Assembly: GCA_012798145.1 (NCBI GenBank)
Contig: JAAZNT010000404.1
Span: 1-18,964 of the forward strand
Direction of reading: 5' to 3'
Source: Thermoanaerobaculaceae bacterium
GTDB lineage: Bacteria > Acidobacteriota > UBA4820
Length of the DNA stretch: 18,964 nucleotides
Both the position numbers and the translations under genes were made by a program. The notes under the pieces were generated by a model that had not been told where the DNA came from, searched no databases, and saw only the letters and a list, made by a program, of their open reading frames with translations. Positions 8,322 through 14,896 of this stretch are shown here, piece by piece. How positions within the stretch are numbered: the first letter of the stretch is position 1; the number at the start of each line of letters is the position of its first letter.

Positions 8322-10724
8322 TCAAATATCAAGATTAGTTACATTAAGGGCGTTTTCTTCAATGAATTTTCTTCGTGGCTCTACTTCGTCGCCCATAAGC
8401 GTTGAAAACAGCGTTTCTGCTTCTACTCCGTCTTCAATGGTTACTTTCAGCAATTTTCTTCTTGCGGGATTCATCGTCGTTTCCCACAACTGCTCGGGGT
8501 TCATTTCTCCAAGCCCTTTATATCTTTGAATGTGGTATTTTCCTTTTATTGAATCAACCATTATTTTGAAAAGTTCCGCCTTTGTCTGAACTTCCTGCTC
8601 TTCTTCGTCTTCTTTTATTACAAAAGGCGGATTTCTGAAGTCTTCAAGTTCAAAATACAATTTTTCAAGCGTCTGGAAATCCGCGGTGTGGTGAAGCCCG
8701 TGATGAATTCTTATTGTGTGGTTGTTTTCCCCAAGATGAAGGTCTATCTCATAAAGCCCGTGTTCTTCATCGTAATGAGGCGCAGAAGTTTTATAACCCA
8801 TATTTTTAAGTTTTTCGCCTAAATTTTCAACATTTGTTATGTCGGAAAAATACTTTCTTGAAAATTTTTCTTCAAAAAAGAGCGCAAGAGTTTTTTCTTG
8901 AAGCCCTTTTTTCTCAAACCTTGAAAGCACTTTTTCATATTTTTGTATTGCCTGAAGGGCTTTTCCCAGCGCTTCTCCTTCTATCATCTTTTTCTTTTTT
9001 GGCATATAAAGTTTGCACGATTGTATTGCTTTTTCAACAAAAAATTTCGTAAGTTCCTCTTCGCTTGAGATGTAATGCTCCTCTTTTCCTTTGCTCACCC
9101 TGTATAAAGGAGGCTGTGCTATGTAGATGAATCCTTTTTCAATCAATTGAGGAAACTGCCTGTAAAAAAGCGTTAAAAGGAGAGTTCTTATGTGGCTTCC
9201 ATCAACATCAGCGTCGGTCATAATTATAGTTTTATGATATCTCAATTTCTCCTCTTCAAAATCCTCCCTGCCAACTCCCGCTCCAAGAGCGGAGATTATT
9301 GTTTTTATTTCGTTGTTTGAAAGCATTTTGTCAAGACGCGCTTTTTCAACATTGAGGATTTTTCCTCTTAAGGGAAGAATCGCTTGTATTTTTCGGTCTC
9401 TTCCCTGTTTTGCAGAACCTCCTGCGCTGTCTCCCTCAACAAGAAAGAGTTCGCATAAACTTGGGTCCCTCTCCTGACAATCGGCAAGTTTTCCCGGAAG
9501 GATGTCGCTGTCAAGAGCGCTTTTTCTTCTTGTCAACTCGCGCGCTTTTCTTGCCGCCTCTCTTGCCCTTGCCGCTTCCGCAACTTTACCCACAATGTTC
9601 TTTGCTACGGAAGGGTTTTCTTCAAAGTATCTTGAAAAGAAATCGTTTAAGACCCCTTCTACAAGCCCTTTAACTTCTGAATTGCCAAGTTTTGCCTTCG
9701 TCTGACCTTCAAACTGCGGGTTGGGAATTTTGACTGAAATAACGGCGGTTAAACCTTCTCTTACATCCTCCCCCGATAAGCCGATTTTGAGGTTCTTGAG
9801 AAGACCGCTGCTTTGGGCGTAATTGTTCACGCATCTGGTAAGCGCCGACCGAAAACCGGCAAGATGCGTACCCCCCTCTATTGTGTGGATGGAATTGACA
9901 AAAGAGTAAACTGTTTCGTTGTAGCCACTGTTCCATTGCACAGCGCAGTCAATTACTATTTTATCCCTTGTTTCTCTGCAAACAATCACTTTTGGATGAA
10001 GAGATGTTTTTCCTTTGTTGAGATATTCTACAAAAGCTTCAGTTCCTCCCTCATAATGAAACTCTACTTTTTTATCATCTCTCTCATCAACAAGAATTAT
10101 TTTTAGCCCGCCATTCAAAAAAGCCAGTTCTCTCAATCTTGCCGAAAGAGTGTCAAAGTGAAAAGTTGTCTCCTCAAAAATCTCCGAATCGGGCTTGAAT
10201 GTTATTTTTGTTCCGTGCTTTGATAGAGGATTTGGGGTGCCGGTGCGAACCAATGGACCTTTCGGAACGCCTCTTGAATAACTTTGAACAAAAACTCCGC
10301 CGTCCCTCCAAATTTCAAGGTCAAGTCTTTCAGATAGAGCATTTACAACTGAAACTCCAACGCCGTGGAGCCCTCCCGACACTTTATAAGACCTGTTGTC
10401 AAACTTTCCACCGGCGTGCAAAATTGTCAAAACAACTTCAGCCGCAGGCTTTCCCTCTTCAGGATGCATATCAACAGGGATTCCTCTTCCGTTATCCTCA
10501 ACCGTAACAGATTCATCTGGGTTTACTGTAACTTTTATTTCGGTGCAATAACCGGCAAGAGCTTCGTCAACTGAGTTGTCAACAACTTCCCAAACAAGGT
10601 GATGTAAACCTTGCGAGCCGGTTGATCCAATATACATTGCCGGCCTTTTTCTTACAGCTTCTAAACCTTCAAGAACTTTTATTGATGAAGCGTCATAGCG
10701 CTGTTCCTGTTCTTTTTTGCCCAT
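8322..10724 (-). CDS. gyrB: DNA gyrase subunit B
   Basis: This is the ATPase and TOPRIM subunit of gyrase. The GHKL ATP site is complete: EVVDNSVDEA (46-55), DNGRGIPV (77-84) and the glycine-rich lid GGLHGVGVS (117-125). TOPRIM motifs are EGDSAGGSA (430-438), PLRGKILNVEKA (451-462) and DADVDGSH (504-511). The tail motif QRYKGLGEMN (733-742) binds GyrA. At 800 residues it is the long form, with an extra domain of roughly 170 residues (about 545-715) between TOPRIM and tail. That form is known from E. coli-type gyrases and is absent from the ~640-residue Firmicute form. The ATG at 10724 is preceded by AAAGGCAG at good spacing. It begins 45 bp after dnaN and its TGA lies within the gyrA ribosome binding site, so gyrB and gyrA are one unit. 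Confidence 0.98.
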   Translation of the reverse strand: MGKKEQEQRYDASSIKVLEGLEAVRKRPAMYIGSTGSQGLHHLVWEVVDNSVDEALAGYCTEIKVTVNPDESVTVEDNGRGIPVDMHPEEGKPAAEVVLTILHAGGKFDNRSYKVSGGLHGVGVSVVNALSERLDLEIWRDGGVFVQSYSRGVPKGPLVRTGTPNPLSKHGTKITFKPDSEIFEETTFHFDTLSARLRELAFLNGGLKIILVDERDDKKVEFHYEGGTEAFVEYLNKGKTSLHPKVIVCRETRDKIVIDCAVQWNSGYNETVYSFVNSIHTIEGGTHLAGFRSALTRCVNNYAQSSGLLKNLKIGLSGEDVREGLTAVISVKIPNPQFEGQTKAKLGNSEVKGLVEGVLNDFFSRYFEENPSVAKNIVGKVAEAARAREAARKARELTRRKSALDSDILPGKLADCQERDPSLCELFLVEGDSAGGSAKQGRDRKIQAILPLRGKILNVEKARLDKMLSNNEIKTIISALGAGVGREDFEEEKLRYHKTIIMTDADVDGSHIRTLLLTLFYRQFPQLIEKGFIYIAQPPLYRVSKGKEEHYISSEEELTKFFVEKAIQSCKLYMPKKKKMIEGEALGKALQAIQKYEKVLSRFEKKGLQEKTLALFFEEKFSRKYFSDITNVENLGEKLKNMGYKTSAPHYDEEHGLYEIDLHLGENNHTIRIHHGLHHTADFQTLEKLYFELEDFRNPPFVIKEDEEEQEVQTKAELFKIMVDSIKGKYHIQRYKGLGEMNPEQLWETTMNPARRKLLKVTIEDGVEAETLFSTLMGDEVEPRRKFIEENALNVTNLDI

Positions 10725-10769
10725 TTTTCTGCCTTTCGTTTTATTTAAGGTCTTATATTAGATTTTTTT

Positions 10770-11891
10770 CTATTCTGTCCTTAGCGGCATAGCAACATTT
10801 TTGCATACGCCCTCGTTTTCTTCTCTTACTGGTTCAAAAAGACATTGCGATTCAGAATTTTTCATTTTTATTTGAACCTTCTCGTCTGTAACAGAAGACA
10901 AAAAGTCAATAAAGTAGTTTCCATTAAGAGTTAATTTAACTTCATCTCCGGTGTAAGATTCGCAGGTAATAAATTCCTCTCCTTTGTCTCCTTCTTCATT
11001 TCTTGTCTCAAGGTGAACAGAGCCATCGCTTTTAAAATTAAAATAGATCGCTTTGGTTTTCACATCTGAAACATTTGATATTCTTTTTAATGTTTCAAGC
11101 ATCTCCACCCTGTCAAAAACCGCAGTCACTGGAACATCGGTTGGAATAACTCTTTCGTATGCTGGAAATTTCGTATCTTTAAGTCTGCTGTACAATAGAA
11201 TATCTCCCGACTTAAAGAAAATTTGGCTGTCTTTTGCTGATATATTAATTGTGTCGCTTTGGCTGAATTTTAAGGTTTCCTGAAGAACCTTTTTGGGAAC
11301 AAGAAATCTTTGCTGTCCTTCTATGTTCAAATCCACTTTCCTTGAAGAAAAACTCAACCTATGAGAATCAGTTGAAACCATCGTCAGTTGCTGCGGTTCT
11401 ACAATAAATAAAACTCCGTTTATTGAAAATCTTGTATCTTCAACTCCGACCGACACAAGAACTTCTTTCACAATCTGCTTGTATATATCAATAGGGAGAG
11501 AGAAGCTTTTCTCTGACGGCTCTATAAGTCTTGGAAAATCTTCTGCCGGCAAAGTGTTTAGAAAATATTCCGCTTTTTGGTCTGTTGGTTTTACCGAAAG
11601 TTTTCTTTCATCTGTAAGTTTTATATGTAGTTCTTCGCTGTCGCTGAAACCCCTTATGATTTGAGCGAAACTTTTTGCTGTAACTGTTATTGCGCCTTCT
11701 TTGATAACCTCAGAGTTGCTCATCTTCCCCCTAAATGTCACTTCAAGGTCTGATGCGGCTATTTCGCATCCTTCCGAAGCAGCGTTTAGCAAGAAATGGC
11801 TTAAAATAGGCAAAGTGCTTTTTTGTTCGACAACTGAAAGGGCATAACCAATTTCCTCAATTAAGCTTTTTGTTTTTACTTTAAGTTCCAT
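10770..11891 (-). CDS. dnaN: DNA polymerase III beta subunit (sliding clamp)
   Basis: DnaN forms the ring-shaped dimer that tethers the replicative polymerase to DNA and binds many repair proteins. The 373-residue length is standard for three clamp folds. Recognisable stretches are the N-terminal STLPILSHFLLNA, SDLEVTFRG, the second-domain GVLFIVEPQQLTMVSTDSHRLS, and the C-terminal AMPLRTE, which corresponds to the conserved MPMRL end. The ATG at 11891 has AGGGAGAG upstream at suitable spacing. Upstream lies the dnaA-dnaN gap that looks like an origin; downstream is gyrB, 45 bp away. A dnaN promoter must lie in the AT-rich gap or dnaN must be read through from dnaA; no clear hexamer pair was picked out. 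Confidence 0.98.
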   Translation of the reverse strand: MELKVKTKSLIEEIGYALSVVEQKSTLPILSHFLLNAASEGCEIAASDLEVTFRGKMSNSEVIKEGAITVTAKSFAQIIRGFSDSEELHIKLTDERKLSVKPTDQKAEYFLNTLPAEDFPRLIEPSEKSFSLPIDIYKQIVKEVLVSVGVEDTRFSINGVLFIVEPQQLTMVSTDSHRLSFSSRKVDLNIEGQQRFLVPKKVLQETLKFSQSDTINISAKDSQIFFKSGDILLYSRLKDTKFPAYERVIPTDVPVTAVFDRVEMLETLKRISNVSDVKTKAIYFNFKSDGSVHLETRNEEGDKGEEFITCESYTGDEVKLTLNGNYFIDFLSSVTDEKVQIKMKNSESQCLFEPVREENEGVCKNVAMPLRTE

Positions 11892-11903
11892 TTTCGCTCT
11901 CCC

Positions 11904-11922
11904 TTAATAAAATAAAAAATTA
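11904..11922. other. A/T-only tract, candidate DNA unwinding element
   Basis: Nineteen consecutive A/T pairs lie beside the triplet run and directly upstream of the dnaN ribosome binding site. In origins of this design, strand opening begins next to the DnaA-trio on the side away from the boxes, which is exactly where this tract lies. AT-rich runs are common in this DNA, so the call depends on context. Confidence 0.4.
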
Positions 11923-11935
11923 GTTTTAGTAGTAA
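11921..11935 (+). promoter_or_regulatory. DnaA-trio-like triplet run
   Basis: The plus strand reads TAG-TTT-TAG-TAG-TAA. DnaA-trio elements are repeats of TAG-like triplets bound by DnaA on one strand, with the DnaA boxes on the 3' side of the TAG-reading strand. Here the GC-rich block and the box cluster do lie on that side, so polarity and position both fit. The second triplet is off-consensus. Confidence 0.4.
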
Positions 11936-11999
11936 CCAAAAAACGAGGGGAAAAATAAAATAAATACTTAAAAATGAATAAGTTAAACTCTTGAAATAG

Positions 12000-12090
12000 T
12001 GTTGAAAAAAAGGTGTTTTTGCTGGTAGATAAAGAGTTGAAAAATTGGTCTAAATAAAATTCACACATTATCAACACCCACTTTTCAACA
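12000..12090. promoter_or_regulatory. Cluster of four DnaA-box-like 9-mers
   Basis: Four sites resemble the DnaA box TTATCCACA but carry A at position 6. TTATCAACA is at 12068-12076 and TTTTCAACA at 12082-12090 on the plus strand. TTTTCAACA is at 12000-12008 and TTTTCAACT at 12035-12043 on the minus strand. The two pairs face each other. The minus-strand sites form a direct repeat, TTTTTCAAC(T/A)CT, about 35 bp apart. The variant is repeated four times within 91 bp, which argues against chance, but binding by DnaA is inferred. Confidence 0.5.
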
Positions 12091-12104
12091 AAATCTCCAT
12101 TCAT

Positions 12105-13439
12105 TTAATACAGTCCTCTCTTTAGCCCTTCAACAATCTGTTGAAAACCTTTGTCGCCCTGCATTTTGCTTTCCACTTTTTTTATTGAGTGAAGGACAGT
12201 CGTGTGATCTTTGCCTCCAAATTTTCTTCCTATCTCCTTCAAAGAAGATTTTAAAAGCTCTTTACATAAGTACATTGCAATTTGCCTTGGAAGAACTATT
12301 TCCGCTTTGTTTGATTTTTCTTTCAAATCAGATGGTTTTAGTTTGTAAGCGGCTGCAACATGTTTTTGGATCGCTTCTATTGTCAATAACCTTGTAGTCA
12401 AACCGAACTGTTTCTGAAGGGCTTCCTCCGCAAGGGATAAAGTTATCGGCTTGCCCTTGAAAGCGCTTACAGCCATCAATCTTGTAAGACAGCCTTCAAG
12501 CTCTCTAATGTTTGAATTTATGTGGCTTGCTATGTAAAGGGCGACATCGTCTGGGAGTGTGATATTTTTTCCTTCCGCTTTTTTATGGAGTATTGCTATT
12601 TTTGTTTCGAGGTCGGGCTGTTGAATTTCCGCAATCAAACCCCAAGCGAATCTCGACCTTAACCTGTCTTCAATGCCTTGAAGCTCGGAAGGCGTGCAGT
12701 CTGAAGAAATTACTATCTGTTTTTGCCCCTCATAAAGAGCGTTGAATGTATGGAAAAGTTCTTCCTGAGTTCCGGTTTTTTCTTTTACAAATTGAACATC
12801 GTCAAGGATTAAAACATCAACTTTTCTATATTTTTCCCTGAAAGATTGCTGATTCTTATGTGTTATAGAGGAGACCATTTCATTCATAAATCTTTCGGCG
12901 GATAAATAGAAGGTCACAAGATTTTTTGAATTTGCAAGCAGGTAATGCGCGATGGATTGGAGAAGATGAGTTTTCCCAAGCCCCACTCCGCCGTAAATGT
13001 AGAGCGGATTGTATTCCTTTGCAGGGTTTTGAGAAACAGCCAAACTTGTAGCGTAAGCAAATTGATTGGTATGAGTAGGAACAAAATTTTCGAAAGTGTA
13101 TAACGGATTGAGCGACATCACAAACTGGGCAGTTTTTTGCTGTTTTTTCTCTGAGGAGAGCGCTTCCTGTTTTAAAACAAGTTCCTCGCCGTTTTGCAAG
13201 GAAAGGTCTAAAACAGAGACAGAGAGCCCTTCTATTTGGAGTTCCCTAACAATTTCCTCAAAAAAACCTTTGAATTCTTTTTCAATAAATGAAGCGGCAA
13301 GAGGGTTTGGATGGGTGACATAAACAACGCCGTCGTCTAACTTTATGAAAGACAAAGGCTTAATCCACATTTCAAACTGTGATTCGGGTAATCTTTTTTT
13401 TGCCTGCAGGGCAATTCTATTCCAAACTTCTTTTGCCAT
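12105..13439 (-). CDS. dnaA: Chromosomal replication initiator DnaA
   Basis: DnaA binds origin boxes, forms an ATP-dependent filament, melts DNA and loads helicase. Domain I (about 1-85) is followed by a short linker. The AAA+ domain has Walker A GGVGLGKT (150-157), Walker B VLILDD (209-214) and the RLRSRFAWGL segment (259-268). Domain IV has the helix-turn-helix with LPRQIAMYL (383-391) and the signature FGGKDHTTVLH (407-417), where Lys replaces the usual Arg before Asp-His-Thr-Thr. Length 444 is typical for a short-linker DnaA. The ATG at 13439 has TTGAGGAAA immediately upstream. It is probably autoregulated: an inverted pair of DnaA boxes begins 12 bp upstream of the start codon. The stop is directly followed by the candidate origin. 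Confidence 0.98.
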   Translation of the reverse strand: MAKEVWNRIALQAKKRLPESQFEMWIKPLSFIKLDDGVVYVTHPNPLAASFIEKEFKGFFEEIVRELQIEGLSVSVLDLSLQNGEELVLKQEALSSEKKQQKTAQFVMSLNPLYTFENFVPTHTNQFAYATSLAVSQNPAKEYNPLYIYGGVGLGKTHLLQSIAHYLLANSKNLVTFYLSAERFMNEMVSSITHKNQQSFREKYRKVDVLILDDVQFVKEKTGTQEELFHTFNALYEGQKQIVISSDCTPSELQGIEDRLRSRFAWGLIAEIQQPDLETKIAILHKKAEGKNITLPDDVALYIASHINSNIRELEGCLTRLMAVSAFKGKPITLSLAEEALQKQFGLTTRLLTIEAIQKHVAAAYKLKPSDLKEKSNKAEIVLPRQIAMYLCKELLKSSLKEIGRKFGGKDHTTVLHSIKKVESKMQGDKGFQQIVEGLKRGLY

Positions 13440-13450
13440 TTTTCCTCAAG

Positions 13451-13470
13451 ATTTCCACACCTGTGGAAAA
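13451..13470. promoter_or_regulatory. Inverted pair of DnaA boxes in the dnaA leader
   Basis: TTTTCCACA on the minus strand (13470-13462) matches the relaxed DnaA box TTWTNCACA. On the plus strand ATTTCCACA (13451-13459) differs only at the first base. The two form an 8-bp inverted repeat with a 2-bp centre. The pair lies between the predicted dnaA transcription start and the ribosome binding site. DnaA bound here would block its own transcription, the usual mode of dnaA autoregulation. Confidence 0.6.
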
Positions 13471-13488
13471 CTTTTACTTTAAGGATAT

Positions 13489-13497
13489 ATTCTACCA
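13489..13497 (-). promoter_or_regulatory. Candidate dnaA promoter (extended -10)
   Basis: On the minus strand TGG-TAGAAT fits an extended -10 element (TGn plus five of six bases of TATAAT). The best -35 at 17 bp is weak (TTTAAT), which extended -10 promoters tolerate. Transcription would start near 13482 and give a leader of about 43 nt that includes the DnaA-box pair. Confidence 0.4.
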
Positions 13498-13523
13498 CAA
13501 AAGCCGAAAAAATTAAAGGATTT

Positions 13524-13532
13524 TTTATAGCA
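13524..13532 (-). promoter_or_regulatory. Second possible dnaA promoter (extended -10)
   Basis: On the minus strand TGC-TATAAA is another extended -10 candidate, about 35 bp upstream of the first. No convincing -35 accompanies it. The inverted repeat at 13544-13572 would overlie its -35 region. Confidence 0.22.
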
Positions 13533-13543
13533 AAAAGACAAAA

Positions 13544-13572
13544 TGTAACTATTTGAAAAATAATAAGTTACA
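13544..13572. repeat. Inverted repeat TGTAACT-N15-AGTTACA
   Basis: Perfect 7-bp arms lie at 13544-13550 and 13566-13572, separated by an AT-only loop apart from one G. It abuts the right copy of the dispersed repeat and lies upstream of the candidate dnaA promoters. It could be an operator for a dimeric regulator; it lacks the T-run and GC stem of a terminator. Function is not shown by the sequence. Confidence 0.4.
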
Positions 13573-13630
13573 ATCCCAGATTTGTTATAAAAAACTTTAC
13601 CAAGCGATTAGAGATTGATTAGGGAAAATG
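13572..13630 (-). repeat. 60-bp dispersed repeat, right copy (upstream of dnaA)
   Basis: This is the reverse complement of the element at 7-66, with about 90% identity over its length. It lies in the gap between the DUF4412-like gene and dnaA, 33 bp after the former's stop codon. Its plus strand contains AGGGAAA then ATG (13628-13630), which opens only six codons before TGA, so no gene begins here. If the left copy is a genuine gene leader, this would be a decayed or reused duplicate. It could also be one member of a larger repeat family. Confidence 0.8.
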
Positions 13631-13662
13631 AAAAATTTATTCTATTGACGAATTTAAGGTAA

Positions 13663-14649
13663 TTACTTTACAATTTTCTTTATAACCTTCTTGAGTATCT
13701 TTTTTCCTTCCTTCACAACAGCGTCGTTTGTTTTATTTGAATCGTCCTCTTTTTCTGCTTTTTCTTCTTCCTCTTTTTGCTCTTCTTTTTGGGCTGAAGA
13801 ATCTTCACCCTGCTTGTTTTCAGGATTTGCCATCTGCTTGATTATTGATGAAAACCCAGCATCTTCCTTTTTGTATCCTGAAGGCAGGACAAAATTTGAG
13901 GGAGAAATCGCTGTCAACTGAACATCTTTGGTTGTCAAAATTGATTTACCCTGATATTTTCCGTCATTCCAATTTTCTGTTATAACTTGAACGGGAAAAC
14001 CCAAAAAGCCAATTTTTGCTTCAATTTCTTTGTCAAAAACAGGGTCTCCTATTGAAAAGCCCTGATTGTGCCAATTGTGCCCGCCGAAAAGGGCAAGAAC
14101 ATCGTATGCGGTTGTTGAATAGTAATAGGTAACCTGCTTAGTGTGAGATTTTGTTTTCATTCCAAGTATGGAACTCTCGACATCATAAGAGATTTCAATC
14201 CTCTTTCCCGTGCAAGGAAGGGCGTTTATAACTTTTGGAGGGAGAGTGGAAACGGAAACCGATTCGTTTGTATATTTCATTTTCATTGTTTTTTGAAGGG
14301 ACTGCCCAGCCTTTCCCATATCGTCAATGTTCATTTCCCAATAACTTTGGGTGTCGGGAAAAACAAAGTAAGCAATCTTTGTGTTAGCGTCTCCAAGAAC
14401 ATAAGTCCCTTTTTTGAAAACAATAAAATCAGTCAAGTAAACCATTTTATATTTTCCGCCCTGAGCCATCGCTTCAAATTCAACCTTATCAAAAGGTCCA
14501 AGCCCCATCTGCTTTGCTTGGGCGGCGTCTTCTTTTGAAATTTGGGATTCGGGCGCTTCCATCTTTATTTCACCTTTATATTTTATTCCTTGGGCGAAAA
14601 AGAATAGCGAGAAAGAAAAAAGAGCCAAAACTATAAATATTTTTTTCAT
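13663..14649 (-). CDS. Exported DUF4412-like protein with charged tail
   Basis: This is a 328-residue protein with a signal peptide (MKKIFIVLALFSFSLFFFAQ, cleavage near 20). The mature region (about 21-240) contains features like DUF4412 or LolA-like periplasmic proteins: GIKYKGEIKMEAP, KVEFEAMAQGGKYKMVYLTDF, a 'PDTQSYWEM' strand, GKRIEISYDV and a late EAKIGFLGFPVQVITENWNDGK. The assignment is by pattern and not certain. From about residue 262 the chain becomes low-complexity and Glu/Lys-rich, ending in a lysine-rich amphipathic segment (KKILKKVIKKIVK). The start at 14649 has GGAGGT seven bases upstream and the export signal directly after it; an upstream in-frame ATG at 14706 would bury that signal and precede the promoter. 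It has its own strong promoter and lies between rsmG and dnaA, a position often held by parAB-type genes. Confidence 0.72.
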   Translation of the reverse strand: MKKIFIVLALFSFSLFFFAQGIKYKGEIKMEAPESQISKEDAAQAKQMGLGPFDKVEFEAMAQGGKYKMVYLTDFIVFKKGTYVLGDANTKIAYFVFPDTQSYWEMNIDDMGKAGQSLQKTMKMKYTNESVSVSTLPPKVINALPCTGKRIEISYDVESSILGMKTKSHTKQVTYYYSTTAYDVLALFGGHNWHNQGFSIGDPVFDKEIEAKIGFLGFPVQVITENWNDGKYQGKSILTTKDVQLTAISPSNFVLPSGYKKEDAGFSSIIKQMANPENKQGEDSSAQKEEQKEEEEKAEKEDDSNKTNDAVVKEGKKILKKVIKKIVK

Positions 14650-14668
14650 TTTAATACCTCCAAAGAAA

Positions 14669-14697
14669 ATATTACAAAGAATACAAGATTTTGTCAA
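14669..14697 (-). promoter_or_regulatory. Sigma70-type promoter for the DUF4412-like gene
   Basis: On the minus strand a perfect TTGACA (14697-14692) is followed after exactly 17 bp by TAATAT (14674-14669, four of six). The start point would be near 14662, giving a very short leader that holds only the GGAGGT ribosome binding site. This is the best promoter seen in the window. Confidence 0.6.
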
Positions 14698-14757
14698 TGA
14701 GAACAAAAATTTGGAATGTTGCTAATATTGCTACATACAGGGTTTTATATTATTCGT

Positions 14758-14818
14758 GTGCCGGGTCGTTTAGCCTCGCCTCATTCGGCACAGGGGGGGC
14801 TGCCTCGCTCCCCCTTTT
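14758..14818. repeat. GC-rich double-hairpin island
   Basis: In an otherwise AT-rich gap, GTGCCG (14758-14763) pairs with CGGCAC (14786-14791). A run of seven G (14793-14799) can pair with CCCCC (14810-14814), followed by TTTT. Both loops contain GCCTCGC. The T-run would fit a terminator only on the plus strand, where no gene ends; in the rsmG direction no T-run follows either stem. It may be a REP-like dispersed palindromic element or a structured 3' end for the rsmG transcript. The bases and pairings are seen; the role is open. Confidence 0.5.
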
Positions 14819-14896
14819 GATTTAGAACTAAATAAAGAAGCCTAAATTCTTAATTTTTATAGATTTATACCCAAATATAAACCAAAAATCCTTAAA

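Larger units (their letters stand above)
11892..12104. other. Candidate origin of replication (oriC) between dnaA and dnaN
   Basis: This 213-bp gap has, in the dnaA-to-dnaN direction, four DnaA-box-like 9-mers (12000-12090), a GC-rich block CGAGGGG (11944-11950), a run of TAG-type triplets (11921-11935) and an A/T-only tract of 19 bp (11904-11922) just before the dnaN ribosome binding site. The same order of boxes, GC block, DnaA-trio and unwinding element is established for Bacillus-type origins. The individual elements are visible; their function is inferred. Position between dnaA and dnaN strongly supports the call. Confidence 0.6.

Noticed and set aside
11904..12104. A 66-codon minus-strand reading frame that fills most of the dnaA-dnaN gap.
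   Set aside because: It starts directly after the dnaA stop without its own ribosome binding site, has Phe/Leu/Tyr-rich composition typical of AT-rich non-coding DNA, and covers the origin-like elements.
14650..14706. An N-terminal extension of the DUF4412-like protein starting at ATG 14706.
   Set aside because: It would place 19 residues before a clean signal peptide, lacks a ribosome binding site and starts upstream of the promoter at 14669-14697; GGAGGT supports 14649.
14793..14818. G-run/C-run stem followed by TTTT as a Rho-independent terminator.
   Set aside because: The T-run is on the plus strand, where no gene ends upstream; for the minus-strand genes the polarity is wrong.
14864..14881. 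Inverted repeat TTTATA-N6-TATAAA just after the rsmG stop as a terminator.
   Set aside because: The stem is six A/T pairs only and no T-run follows in the direction of transcription.
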